41,438 nucleotides of DNA. It comes from Candidatus Bathyarchaeota archaeon. Lineage in GTDB: Archaea; Thermoproteota; Bathyarchaeia; TCS64. Below, one piece after another: positions 1 through 8,084 of this stretch. Position 1 is the first letter of the stretch. Each line of letters begins with the position of its first letter. The translations under genes and the position numbers were made by a program. Below the pieces are notes generated by a model. That model ran no database searches, was not told the DNA's origin, and saw only the letters and a list, made by a program, of their open reading frames with translations. The stretch lies in NCBI GenBank assembly GCA_017883585.1, contig JADGNG010000003.1:1-41438 (forward strand). Reading direction: 5' to 3'.

Positions 1-50
1 AAATGCTTTTCTTCCCGACGCGGGTATCTTCTTCGGACTCAGGTGGTTCC

Positions 51-1289
51 ATGAAGGTCCTTGTTGTTGGCAACGGCGCCAGGGAGCACGCGTTAGCGAA
101 GAAGCTGCACGCCGATGGGGCGGAGATCATCTCCGCCATGTCGAAGAGGAACCCAGGCATCACAGCCATCTCCAAGAGGGTCGAGATCATGGACATCGAT
201 AAGGCTGACAACTACGACCGCTTTAAGGGGGTGGACATCGCGTTCGTCGGTCCGGAGGCCCCACTTGCCGCAGGGATAGCAGACCGCCTCAGTGACCTCG
301 GCGTCCCTGTGGTGGGGGCGAAGAAGAACCTCGCACGCCTCGAGTGGAGCAAGAGTTACGCCCGAATCCTCCTACAGGAGAGTGGAATTCAAGGTAACCC
401 CGAGTTCAGGATCTGCCGGGACCTCTTCGAGGTGAGGACGTTCTTAATTGACCACCCGAACGTGGCAGTGAAGCCGGATGTTCTCATGGGTGGGAAAGGC
501 GTTAAGCTGACTGGGGAACACCTGAAGACCCCACGTGAGGTGGAGGAGTACGCCTCCGAGTGCATCAGAAACGACGGCTTGGTCGTCCTCGAGGAGAAGC
601 TGGTCGGGAAGGAGTTTACCCTGCAGGCCTTCGTCGACGGGAAGAACGTTGAGGTGATGCCTCTCGTCAGGGACTTCAAGCGGGCTTACGACGGTGATAG
701 GGGCCCAAACACGGGGAGTATGGGGAGCTTCAGCTGCCCCAACTACGGTCTCCCCGACCTCCCCACCTCCGCGGTGGCGAAGGGCGCGGAGATCATGAAG
801 GCGACCGTCTCCTCCCTCGCGGAGACCGTGGGCGAGTACCACGGCTTCCTCTACGGGGGGTTCATGAACACTGACAGGGGCGTCTACCTAATCGAGTACA
901 ACGCCCGCCTCGGCGACCCCGAGGCGATAAACGTCCTCGCCTTACTCGACGACTCACTCATCGAGACGGGGTTCAGGATAGTAGAGGGAAAGCTCAACAA
1001 GCCGACGTTCAGAAGGGAGGCGACTGTATGTGTTTACCTCGTCCCCGAAGGTTACCCAGAGGCCCCGCAGAGAGACAAGCCACTAAGCGTGGGAACCCTA
1101 AGGAACTCCGAGCCTTACTTCGCTTCCGTCTACGAAGAGAACGGTATCATCAGGACGACGGGCAGCAGAGCCGTGGCACTCCTAGCCAGAGGGAAATCTG
1201 TAGCCGAGGCACGGGAGAAAGTGTACTCCGACGCTTCCGCTGTCAAGGGGACCCTATTTTACAGGCGCGACATAGCCGCCGGAGTCTAA
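51..1289 (+). CDS. purD: phosphoribosylamine--glycine ligase (GAR synthetase)
   Basis: Joins 5-phosphoribosylamine and glycine with ATP to give GAR, the second step of de novo purine synthesis, in the cytoplasm. The protein of 412 residues begins MKVLVVGNGAREHALAKKL, the family's N-terminal nucleotide-binding motif. An ATP-grasp region follows (VAVKPD, GGKGV, VVLEE, GREF-like GKEFT), then the PurD signature around RLGDPEAINVLALL. I chose the ATG at 51 rather than an in-frame ATG at 3, because homology begins exactly there and AGGTGG lies just upstream at 41-46. Length is close to the usual 420. scpB follows 52 bases later on the same strand. No frameshift or missing core motif was seen. Confidence 0.96.
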   Translation: MKVLVVGNGAREHALAKKLHADGAEIISAMSKRNPGITAISKRVEIMDIDKADNYDRFKGVDIAFVGPEAPLAAGIADRLSDLGVPVVGAKKNLARLEWSKSYARILLQESGIQGNPEFRICRDLFEVRTFLIDHPNVAVKPDVLMGGKGVKLTGEHLKTPREVEEYASECIRNDGLVVLEEKLVGKEFTLQAFVDGKNVEVMPLVRDFKRAYDGDRGPNTGSMGSFSCPNYGLPDLPTSAVAKGAEIMKATVSSLAETVGEYHGFLYGGFMNTDRGVYLIEYNARLGDPEAINVLALLDDSLIETGFRIVEGKLNKPTFRREATVCVYLVPEGYPEAPQRDKPLSVGTLRNSEPYFASVYEENGIIRTTGSRAVALLARGKSVAEAREKVYSDASAVKGTLFYRRDIAAGV

Positions 1290-1341
1290 TCCACACAAGT
1301 TAATAGGAAACGCCAAGAGGGATAGGTAACTAGGTGGGTCG

Positions 1342-1908
1342 ATGAGCAGTAGGGACGACTTGATAGCGCGCCTCGAGGCGGTACTCTACGCCTCAGGCAG
1401 GCCGCTGAGTCTCGCTACTATAGTCGCCTACCTGAAGCTGGAGAATGAGCAGGAGGCGAAGCAGCTCACCATCCGCCTCAGCGAGATCTACGAGCAGGAC
1501 GGCAGCCCACTAGAGGTAAGGCACCTACCAGAGGATCGCGTCGTCATCCAGCTCAAGATCGACTACACGAAGGAAGCGCGCAAGTTCAGCATACGTCCTC
1601 TTCTAACCGCTGGGCCACTCCGTACTCTCAGTTACATCGCCTATAACCAGCCCATCGAGCAGAGGGAAGTAGCCGTCGCCCGCGGCAGCCAGAGCTACCA
1701 GCACATAAAACAACTCGTCCAGATGGGCCTTGTCGAGAGAGAGAAGGGAAGCGGGAGGGCGAAGATGCTCAAGACGACGGACGACTTCGCCGATACCCTC
1801 GGCCTAAGTAGGGACCGCTCCAATATGAAGCGCCAGCTTCGAAGCCTCTTCCATAAACTGGAGACCGAGGGCTTCCAGCAAAAGCAGGATAAGCAGAAAG
1901 AGCAGTAA
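1342..1908 (+). CDS. scpB: segregation and condensation protein B (ScpB-like)
   Basis: Likely the winged-helix ScpB subunit of the SMC-ScpA-ScpB chromosome condensation complex. The 188-residue protein opens with ARLEAVLYASGRPLSL, the typical ScpB start, and continues with the first winged helix. The second half (RTLSYIAYNQPIEQ, then a GLVEREKGSGRA beta-hairpin) matches the second winged helix. The C-terminus is charged and rich in Gln and Lys. The start is supported by AGGTGG at 1332-1337, five bases before the ATG. Its place directly after purD may mean co-transcription, though the function is unrelated. scpA is not in this window. Family call is firm; activity in this archaeon is inferred. 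Confidence 0.88.
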   Translation: MSSRDDLIARLEAVLYASGRPLSLATIVAYLKLENEQEAKQLTIRLSEIYEQDGSPLEVRHLPEDRVVIQLKIDYTKEARKFSIRPLLTAGPLRTLSYIAYNQPIEQREVAVARGSQSYQHIKQLVQMGLVEREKGSGRAKMLKTTDDFADTLGLSRDRSNMKRQLRSLFHKLETEGFQQKQDKQKEQ

Positions 1909-1950
1909 AATGCTTTATTCTCATTCAACGGAAATCCCTGCGGTAAGGTT

Positions 1951-3033
1951 TTGACCGACCCCTTCCCATATATCAAAGTCTCTGGCTCAGCCCACGAGTG
2001 CGGCGTGAAGCATGGTAAGGCTGCAAAGAAGCAGATCCACCACAACATAGATTACTACTTGGGCATTTGGAGCCGAATCTGCGGCATGACGAGGAACGAT
2101 GCCCTGAAGAAGGCGTCGACGACCGCCGACCCGATAAAGATGTACGACTCTGGAATATACGATGAGATAGAGGGAATCGCGGAGGGCTCGGACTCAAAGC
2201 TCGATGAGATACTCGCTCTAAACACGAGGTACGAACTTCTCTTCAGTCAGGTTAAGCTCATCCCTGATGGCTGCACAGCTCTCGCCGTGCTACCCGACGC
2301 GACGATGGGTGGCCACACGCTACTCGCCCAGAACTGGGATTACCGCCCAGGTGTGAAGGAGGGATGCGTGACCCTTGAGATCAGACAGGAGGGAAAACCC
2401 GCAGTGCTGCTCCACGCGGAAGCCGGAACAGTCGGCCACAAGGGACTAAACTCGAACGGCATCGGCCTCACACTAAACGCACTCGTCAGCGACAAGGACC
2501 ACTTCGAGCCGTGCCCACCCATCCTCGTCCAGTGCAGGAAGGTACTAAACAGCAAGGGACTGAACGAGGCGATGCAGGCCGTCCTACTGGCTAGGCGGAG
2601 CGTCTCATCGAACGTCATCATCGCACAGGCCGGAGGCGTAGCCATCGACCTCGAGATGAACCCACTCGACACCTCGATAATGGTCCCCGAGAACGGCCAC
2701 ATCGCCCACACGAACCACTTTATCGGCCCACGCAGCCTCGTCGTCAAGGACACATTCGTCCCACAGATACCCAACACAGTCTACAGGCTCAGCAGGACGA
2801 ACACTAAGTTGAGGAGCTGGGAGAGCCGCGTGAGTGTCGACGGGATAAAGGAGATGCTCAGAGACCATTTCGGGAAACCCTACAGCGTGTGCACTCACAT
2901 CGACCCCGCTATAACGGAGGATATGCAGGCCGAGACCGTCGCCAGCGTGATAATGGATCTGGACGAGCGGAACCTACACATAACCAAAGGGCCGCCCTGC
3001 CTCAGCGAGTACGAGAAATACACCCTAGCCTAG
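1951..3033 (+). CDS. C45-family Ntn hydrolase (acyl-CoA:6-APA acyltransferase-like)
   Basis: A 360-residue protein of the peptidase C45 / isopenicillin-N acyltransferase-like family. These enzymes self-cleave at a Gly-Cys bond, and the freed Cys acts as N-terminal nucleophile on an amide or acyl bond. The motif DGCTALAV puts the presumed nucleophile at Cys108, followed by AQNWDY and GLNSNGIGLTLNAL, all usual for the family. The start is TTG at 1951; a TATA-like GCTTTATTC at 1913-1921 leaves almost no leader, and homology (ISVxGSAxExGxxHG-type) begins at once. The substrate cannot be read from sequence; archaeal members are mostly uncharacterised. Penicillin acylation is unlikely to be the real role. 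Confidence 0.85.
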   Translation: MTDPFPYIKVSGSAHECGVKHGKAAKKQIHHNIDYYLGIWSRICGMTRNDALKKASTTADPIKMYDSGIYDEIEGIAEGSDSKLDEILALNTRYELLFSQVKLIPDGCTALAVLPDATMGGHTLLAQNWDYRPGVKEGCVTLEIRQEGKPAVLLHAEAGTVGHKGLNSNGIGLTLNALVSDKDHFEPCPPILVQCRKVLNSKGLNEAMQAVLLARRSVSSNVIIAQAGGVAIDLEMNPLDTSIMVPENGHIAHTNHFIGPRSLVVKDTFVPQIPNTVYRLSRTNTKLRSWESRVSVDGIKEMLRDHFGKPYSVCTHIDPAITEDMQAETVASVIMDLDERNLHITKGPPCLSEYEKYTLA

Positions 3034-3050
3034 GACAATCTAATAATAAT

Positions 3051-3059
3051 CTTTTATAG
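3051..3059 (+). promoter_or_regulatory. TATA box of the small membrane protein gene
   Basis: CTTTTATAG lies 28 bases before the ATG at 3087, in an AT-rich stretch straight after the upstream stop codon. The spacing predicts a transcript with a very short leader. Confidence 0.55.
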
Positions 3060-3086
3060 CCGCTGCCACGCGCCTCCAAGAGATAC

Positions 3087-3224
3087 ATGTTGGCGGAGCA
3101 GAGCTCAAACATAATCGTATTACTCGCGGCCCTCGTCAGCATGATACCCGGGGCATACTTCACATGGTTAGTCCTCAGGGGCCTCATCCTTAGCCTGAGG
3201 CGGAACAGGGACGACGATCTCTGA
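3087..3224 (+). CDS. small single-span membrane protein, unknown function
   Basis: An ATG-started frame of 45 residues. A hydrophobic stretch (IIVLLAALVSMIPGAYFTWLVL) occupies about residues 9-30. A strongly charged tail (LRRNRDDDL) follows and, by the positive-inside rule, should be cytoplasmic. A TATA box at normal archaeal distance and a T-rich stretch after the stop (CCGTTTTC at 3238-3245) suggest an independent short transcript. I do not recognise a family. It lies between the C45 hydrolase and a decayed AIM24-family gene. It is either a true microprotein or a chance frame; the promoter spacing and the clean hydrophobic-then-charged layout favour a real gene. Confidence 0.6.
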   Translation: MLAEQSSNIIVLLAALVSMIPGAYFTWLVLRGLILSLRRNRDDDL

Positions 3225-3295
3225 CTATACAGTCTTCCGTTTTCTACGTCTGAGAACCTTAAAAGACGACTAAATCATACTCGTTATGAGAGGCC

Positions 3296-3655
3296 ATGAA
3301 GTACGAGAACAAGTACAGTCCGAGCTCCTCTATGGTAGTCATCAACCTCAAGAAGAGTGAGCAGATCACCGGTGAGGCTGGCGCCATGATATACATGACA
3401 CCTAAGATGGAGGTCCAAACTCGTAAGAGGGAGAAGAGCATCCTCGGGACGCTCGCGACCACCCTTGATCGGTAGCCAGAGTTTCTTCGTCAACGACTAC
3501 ACCACCACCGGTGGAGCTGGTGAGATCGGTCTCGTCGCGCGCGCACCCTGATTAAAGGGCCCGGAGAGGTCTAAATCCAGGCCAAGAACCTTCGCGAGTT
3601 CGCGGAATGGATCTGGACGCTAATAGAGCCTCGCGTCCAGATGAGAAGTCGATAA
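3296..3655 (+). pseudogene. AIM24 / TIGR00266-family protein, broken with internal deletion
   Basis: Three pieces of one AIM24-family protein (usually about 220 to 240 residues) follow in different frames. Piece one, 3296-3475, has the family start (MKYENKYSPS, GEAGAMIYMTP, RKREKSILGTL). A one-base shift near 3470 moves to piece two, 3471-3551 (SQSFFVNDY, GGAGEIGLVARAP). Piece three, 3551-3655, is the family's C-terminus (IKGPGEV, then IQAKNLREFAEWIWTLIEPR) with an in-frame TAA where a Tyr codon is expected. About 120 residues of the middle are absent. The gap falls right after CGCGCGCGC at 3536-3544. A TATA-like CTTAAAAG lies at 3258-3265. The gene cannot make the normal protein. Confidence 0.78.
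3536..3544. repeat. alternating C/G tract inside the AIM24 remnant
   Basis: CGCGCGCGC falls in the codons for VARA, where intact relatives read V-A-A-P, and sits just before the point where about 120 residues of the family are missing. Confidence 0.9.
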
Positions 3656-3697
3656 AAGAAGAATGGGGGAGGTTATCCCCTAGATACGTACCTTAAT

Positions 3698-4774
3698 TTA
3701 GTCGCAGGGCTCCGAGTCCCTCTCGAGGCTGCCGCAGGTACAGTGGATGCTCCCGCTATTTCTCGGGCGGACAAGACTGCTGCACTCGATCTCCACTACC
3801 TCGACTCCCAGGGATTCAAGCCACTTGGTGTTCTTCGGGTTGCCAACGGGGACCATTATCTTCATGGGCTCGAGGACTACCCCAGTGTTCGGGCCAATCT
3901 TTGCGCCGTGGGTGTCGGTGTAGACGAGTTCCTCCGGCGGCGTTATGAACTTCCAATTCATAGTCCTCTTCATCCACTCGACGAGGTGAGGCTCGAACAA
4001 CTTGGGGTCGCCGATGCTAGTATGGCGGTCGATCATGGCGTAGTCAATTGTTCCTTTCGTCGAGCCGTAGCCGGGCTCAATCTTGATGTCGATCTCGGGG
4101 TCCTGTGTCTTTATTATCCTGGTGAGCTGCTCGTGGCCCCAGTCGTTCGCTTCGGAGATCACCTTATCGGCGGTGTTACCCCTCGCGAAGTGAACTTCTA
4201 TGAGTAGGTGCTTCTCGTCGAGCCAGCCGATGGAGCCGCCCTCCGCCATTCCGTCGCCCATGATCATGCCGACGACGGGGCAACCTGCCTCAGCGAGTGT
4301 CTGATAGGTGGGCAGCTCTTCCCCCTTCCTGATCCAGTCGTACATGCGGAGGATGACCTGCCCGTAAACAGCAGGGTGGCAGACGTCGTCCGTGAAGATC
4401 GCTTTAACCTGATATGGCGGATCATGGGGGTCGGGCTTCCTAACGAGGACGCGTATCCCCTCATCCTTGTACACTTTGACGAGGTTCTCGTGGTGTTCCA
4501 CCATCTCGTCGAGGTTTGGCTTGAAGGTCATGCGCCAGGCGGCGAGGCTCGCTTCGTGCGGCGGCCATGGTGTCTTCTTCCCCACGCTGAGGAACTCCTT
4601 CCCCGGGCGGTGGACGAGCACCGTGCGTAGCTTTCCGATTGTGGTGTTCGCCTTCCACTTGCTACCCCAGAACTTGGGCATGTCCTCCTCGAACGTGGTG
4701 TGGACCTGAGGGTGGAGTCGGGTGTACATGTCGGTTAGTTGCTTGATGTTCTCCGCGCTGTTTGCCTGAGACAT
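3698..4774 (-). CDS. arginine deiminase / DDAH-superfamily guanidine-modifying enzyme
   Basis: A 358-residue protein of the amidinotransferase (PF02274-like) superfamily, whose members hydrolyse or transfer the amidine group of arginine-like substrates through a Cys-thiouronium intermediate. Near the C-terminus is SGSIHCTCGSLERD, the usual site of the catalytic His-Cys; Cys345 next to His344 is the likely nucleophile. GMAEGGS supplies the acidic substrate-binding segment. I start at the ATG at 4774; an upstream in-frame extension to 4882 runs into the preceding gene and is not conserved-looking. It is the last gene of a three-gene minus-strand operon, 40 bases after the IadA-like amidohydrolase. 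Substrate unknown: free arginine, methylarginine or an arginyl compound are all possible. Confidence 0.82.
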   Translation of the reverse strand: MSQANSAENIKQLTDMYTRLHPQVHTTFEEDMPKFWGSKWKANTTIGKLRTVLVHRPGKEFLSVGKKTPWPPHEASLAAWRMTFKPNLDEMVEHHENLVKVYKDEGIRVLVRKPDPHDPPYQVKAIFTDDVCHPAVYGQVILRMYDWIRKGEELPTYQTLAEAGCPVVGMIMGDGMAEGGSIGWLDEKHLLIEVHFARGNTADKVISEANDWGHEQLTRIIKTQDPEIDIKIEPGYGSTKGTIDYAMIDRHTSIGDPKLFEPHLVEWMKRTMNWKFITPPEELVYTDTHGAKIGPNTGVVLEPMKIMVPVGNPKNTKWLESLGVEVVEIECSSLVRPRNSGSIHCTCGSLERDSEPCD

Positions 4775-4814
4775 GGGTAAGGGGAGGCTGATCGGGGTAA
4801 AACAGTTGCCCCGG

Positions 4815-6017
4815 TCAGTGGTACTGGTCGTAGTAGGGGTCCTTTTTGTAGTAGCCCTGCCACAGGGACTTGCCTGAGTCAACTAGCATCTTGCCCTTCG
4901 CGTAAACCTTCTCGACCCTGAGGCTCTCCGGCTTGTCCGCGATGACTATGTCTGCATCATACCCCTCAGCGATCCTGCCCTTCCTTTCGTCGACGCCAAG
5001 GCACTTGGCTGGGTTGGTCGTCACCATCTTCAACGCCTCCTCGAATGGGGTGATGCGGTTGTGGACGATGTCTCTGATCTCCCTCCTCGTGAAGTCGACG
5101 GGGGCGATGTAGATGGCTATCTGCTTGCCTTTGGTGTCCCTGATAGCCATGGGGCAGTTTGCGTCGCTGCTTATAGTGATGCCCTCGATCGGGCAGCCCT
5201 CAGCGAGCATCCGCTTCACCGCTAAATCGGTCTTCAGCCCCGTGAGGGTCCCCTCCTCCTTCCGCATCTGGGTGGTGAGATCGACGTAGCCGCCCCTCTT
5301 CGCCCACTCGATGCCCTGCGCGATAACATCCGGCGTGGCGCGGTTGACGTGCGTTGGCACGATGCCCTTCGGGGATAGCCCCGTGTTCTCGATGACCTCG
5401 AAGAGCATGTCCATCCTCTGCGGGCGCCTGCCTACGTGGACGTGAGTCACAGCCGTCTTCTTCACCGTCTCCGCTCCGATGTTGACCTCACTGACGAGCT
5501 CCGCCATCTCCCTCCACGTGTGGTGGCTCGTAGTCGCGTCTGAGATGGCCGTCTTGCAGCCTCTGACCTTGTCGATGAGTATCACGTCCCCTCTGACTGT
5601 GCCCGTTATAGTCGGGGGAGGGATGTGGAAGCACCCCGTGTAGATGTACGTGGTAAGCCCCATCATCTCGAGTTCGATGGCCTTCCAGTAAAGCTGCTCG
5701 AGTGTGCGGACCCACAGTTCTCCGCCGAGTGTGCCAACAGCGGTCGTCACGCCGCTCTCGACGATGTCCTGATATGAGGCATCATATGTGTGGCCGTATG
5801 GGCCCTGGCTATCGTCGGCTCCGGTGATATGTATGTGTGGGTCGATCCAGCCGGGGTAAACGATCTTACCCGCGGCGTCTATAATCTCGCACTCGTATGC
5901 GCCGGGAGCCTTGATGTCCTCACCTACCGCGATGATCTTGTCCCCCGCTATGAGGATGTTCGCCTTGCCTAGCTTCTCTGGGGTGTAGACCTCCCCGCCT
6001 ACAATCAGCTTGAACAT
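4815..6017 (-). CDS. IadA-like metal-dependent amidohydrolase
   Basis: A 400-residue amidohydrolase-superfamily protein whose closest family I recognise is bacterial isoaspartyl dipeptidase IadA. Metal ligands are all present: His61 and His63 (DPHIHITG), Lys155 for carboxylation (GCKTAISD), His194 (THVHVG), His223 (PTHVNR) and Asp285 (SSDAN). TITGTVRGDVILIDKVRG also matches IadA closely. By eye alignment, residues that in E. coli IadA contact the dipeptide differ here: Glu77 becomes Gln71, Tyr137 becomes Phe130, Arg169 becomes a Thr, Ser289 becomes Pro. Arg233 is kept (Arg226). So a related but altered substrate is likely; dihydropyrimidinase or hydantoinase is the other option. I start at the ATG at 6017, because the longer frame overlaps the upstream gene. 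Confidence 0.8.
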   Translation of the reverse strand: MFKLIVGGEVYTPEKLGKANILIAGDKIIAVGEDIKAPGAYECEIIDAAGKIVYPGWIDPHIHITGADDSQGPYGHTYDASYQDIVESGVTTAVGTLGGELWVRTLEQLYWKAIELEMMGLTTYIYTGCFHIPPPTITGTVRGDVILIDKVRGCKTAISDATTSHHTWREMAELVSEVNIGAETVKKTAVTHVHVGRRPQRMDMLFEVIENTGLSPKGIVPTHVNRATPDVIAQGIEWAKRGGYVDLTTQMRKEEGTLTGLKTDLAVKRMLAEGCPIEGITISSDANCPMAIRDTKGKQIAIYIAPVDFTRREIRDIVHNRITPFEEALKMVTTNPAKCLGVDERKGRIAEGYDADIVIADKPESLRVEKVYAKGKMLVDSGKSLWQGYYKKDPYYDQYH

Positions 6018-6028
6018 CGGTAGAGCCT

Positions 6029-6493
6029 CTATGTCCTGTGGTGGTCGTACTCGGCGTCGGGCGTCGTTATCGGTGTCACGGAGAGAATCCTGTCGTTGAT
6101 CTTGTAGACTCTTAACCCCGCGTAGGATATCTTGTTGCTCTCTAGGAGTTTCTGCGTCTTCTCCTCGCTCTTCGGGGGTACGTAAAGGAAGAACTTCTTC
6201 TCCTTCTCGCCGACCCCCGCCTTCTCGGAGAGGAGCTTCCACCTGGCAACTGACGATGGGGCGACCTCCCTGGCGAGTGCGACGTCGGCGATCTCCTGTA
6301 TCCTGCCGTCGGGCTTGGTGATTACGATGCTTGGGTAGACTACCTCCTCCTCGGTGTCTATCCCCCTCCTCTTCACCTCGTCGTTGACGGTGGTGACGTA
6401 GCCCTCCCCCCAGTCCTGCTGGTCGACGAAGGGGAATCTAGTTGCGGCGATGATCCTGATTACGCGGTTTCTGATTGTCTCCTCGCTTACCAT
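6029..6493 (-). CDS. PD-(D/E)XK-fold-like protein, function unknown
   Basis: First gene of the minus-strand operon, 154 residues, ATG start, 11 bases before the IadA-like gene. The order YPSIVITKPDGRIQEIADVA, then W-K-L-L-S-E, then KFFLYVPP and a C-terminal GLRVYKI strand resembles small restriction-endonuclease-fold proteins, in which a YPDIV strand and an E-x-E/K strand build the metal site. Here the first acidic residue is replaced (YPSIV), so nuclease activity is doubtful. That reading rests on pattern memory only. Its place ahead of the amidohydrolase and the guanidine enzyme suggests a partner or adaptor role in that pathway; this is inference. Confidence 0.6.
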   Translation of the reverse strand: MVSEETIRNRVIRIIAATRFPFVDQQDWGEGYVTTVNDEVKRRGIDTEEEVVYPSIVITKPDGRIQEIADVALAREVAPSSVARWKLLSEKAGVGEKEKKFFLYVPPKSEEKTQKLLESNKISYAGLRVYKINDRILSVTPITTPDAEYDHHRT

Positions 6494-6550
6494 TCTCGGC
6501 TCAGATACAAGGGTACATATGCGCCTTTTGAAACTTCATAGACTGAAGCC

Positions 6551-7276
6551 TTGATTGACACGATCCTCTTCGACAACTGGAACACCCTCGTTCAGGCTCC
6601 GGGCCTGATGAGGGGTGGCGCATCAGTGGAGATATTCCTGCGCAGCCTCCGTGAGCATAGTCTAGACTATGACTCTAAGAGGTTCAGCGAAGTCTATCGC
6701 CCCATCGCGCGTCGGCAGGTGGCGGAGGCAGAAGCTAGGGGGTGGACGGAGATTGATTACATCGAGAGGCTACTACTGACGTTTGAAGGGCTTGGTGTCG
6801 AGGAGTCACGTAGGAGTCAACTAGCAATACGTGCGTGGAATGACTACCTCGCCGAGTGGCCGAAGCAGACGAGCTTCTACCCTGAGACGCTCGCATTGCT
6901 CGAACAGTTACAGGGTCGATACAAGCTTGGCGTCGTCACAAACTTCATGGACGGCCACACCGCACGCATGGTCTTCAAGGACCTAGGCTACGAGACGATC
7001 TTCGATAGTCTCATTGTCTCTGCGGAGATCGGATACATGAAGCCTGCACCCATCCTCTTTCAGACGGCGTTAGAGGAACTGGGCTCGAAACCTGAGAACA
7101 CCCTCATGATAGGAGATACCTACGAGGCTGACATCGTCGGCGCCCATAAAGCAGGGATTCGCGGCGTGCTAGTAGACCTCTACGGAGCACCACTGGAGCA
7201 GCTCCGCTGCTCGGACGCAGTGATAAACAGTATAGGTGGTCTCCCACTGGTTCTCGATGGGCTGGAGAAAGCGTAA
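6551..7276 (+). CDS. HAD-superfamily hydrolase, subfamily IA
   Basis: A 241-residue HAD protein starting at TTG 6551, divergent from the operon to its left. Motif I is ILFDNWNTLV: the nucleophile Asp is present but the usual second Asp of DxDGT is Trp-Asn, as in the DxWGT and DxYGT group that includes haloacid dehalogenases. Motif II is VVTNF, motif III has the Lys in GYMKPAP, motif IV is MIGDTYEADIVGA. The cap domain lies between motifs I and II. Substrate cannot be assigned. It converges with a second, unrelated HAD gene at 7334, with 57 bases between their stops. Confidence 0.85.
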   Translation: MIDTILFDNWNTLVQAPGLMRGGASVEIFLRSLREHSLDYDSKRFSEVYRPIARRQVAEAEARGWTEIDYIERLLLTFEGLGVEESRRSQLAIRAWNDYLAEWPKQTSFYPETLALLEQLQGRYKLGVVTNFMDGHTARMVFKDLGYETIFDSLIVSAEIGYMKPAPILFQTALEELGSKPENTLMIGDTYEADIVGAHKAGIRGVLVDLYGAPLEQLRCSDAVINSIGGLPLVLDGLEKA

Positions 7277-7333
7277 CTTCTTTTTACCTCCAAAATCGAG
7301 AGACCAAAGCCATCTTATTTTTCGGAGTCTGGG
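7277..7333. terminator. T-rich spacer between convergent HAD genes
   Basis: The 57-base gap carries CTTTTT at 7280-7285 and TTATTTTT at 7315-7322 on the plus strand. Such T-runs without a strong hairpin are the usual archaeal termination signal. They would stop the plus-strand HAD transcript; the minus-strand transcript meets only a weak run. Confidence 0.4.
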
Positions 7334-8005
7334 CTAGAAGCTATCCGCTATCCCGACGAGGTCGAACAGATCTTTGACCATCCTCATGCAACCCGCATCA
7401 AGTAGCCTCTTCCCCCACTCCTCGTCCCGCTTATAGCCGATGAACGCGACCTTCGCCGCTTTCGCCGTCTCAAGGTCAGTGGATGTGTCGCCGACATAGA
7501 AGACCTGCTCCGGTTTGGCCCCGATGTGTGTTATAACGTCTAGTAGGTGGCGGGGATCGGGCTTCGGATAGGGTACCTCATCTCGGGCAAGACATTTGTC
7601 GACGTAGCCCTGAATACCCGTGAGCCTCATGCTCTCTATGGCGTACTCCCTGCACCCCCTTGTCGCTATTCCTATGCCCAGCCCGCGCTCCCTGAGCGCG
7701 CGAAGGGTCTCGGCCGAGTTCTTCATCGGCTTCGCGAGGTGGGCGCCCTCCAGCTCCACTTGGTTCATTATCCTCTCCATCTCGGTGGCTATCTCGGCTC
7801 GCCTAGCCTCCTCAACGCCCATCTCCGCGAGGACCCTGTCTCCACCCCGGATGATCTGGTAGATTTTTCGCCTATCGGTGAGGTGCTCCTCGGGGACCCC
7901 TCCGGCGCATAGGATTCCTCTGATCATTCTCGCCATCCGCTCGAAGTCGATCTTTGAGTCGACAAGTGTCCCGTCGAGATCGAAGACAACAGCTTTGAGC
8001 CGCAC
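7334..8005 (-). CDS. HAD-superfamily phosphatase (phosphoglycolate phosphatase-like)
   Basis: A 223-residue HAD phosphatase. Motif I is the full VVFDLDGTLVDS. Motif II is GIATRG, motif III is the Lys in YPKPDP, motif IV is FYVGDTSTDLETAKAA. A helical cap follows motif I, as in phosphoglycolate and pyrophosphate phosphatases of class IA. I place the start at GTG 8005, directly before LKAVVFD; the open frame runs further to 8146 but would cover the divergent galM promoter and start. The intergenic region to galM is short (79 bases) and serves both directions. The physiological substrate is not determined by these motifs. Confidence 0.83.
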   Translation of the reverse strand: MRLKAVVFDLDGTLVDSKIDFERMARMIRGILCAGGVPEEHLTDRRKIYQIIRGGDRVLAEMGVEEARRAEIATEMERIMNQVELEGAHLAKPMKNSAETLRALRERGLGIGIATRGCREYAIESMRLTGIQGYVDKCLARDEVPYPKPDPRHLLDVITHIGAKPEQVFYVGDTSTDLETAKAAKVAFIGYKRDEEWGKRLLDAGCMRMVKDLFDLVGIADSF

Positions 8006-8055
8006 GCAGAGACCTGTGTACCCACTACTTATGAACGATGCGCTGACCCTAACCT

Positions 8056-8063
8056 CTTTTAAA
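8056..8063 (+). promoter_or_regulatory. TATA box of the galM-galK transcript
   Basis: CTTTTAAA centred about 25 bases before the galM ATG implies a leaderless galM mRNA. Confidence 0.5.
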
Positions 8064-8084
8064 TCTGGTTGTCCTTTGGTTCCC

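Noticed and set aside
6017-6242. N-terminal extension of the IadA-like protein
   Set aside because: The extra 75 residues are the upstream gene read in another frame; homology starts at ATG 6017.
7878-8084. N-terminal extension of galM
   Set aside because: It is antisense to the HAD phosphatase gene and lies upstream of the TATA box.
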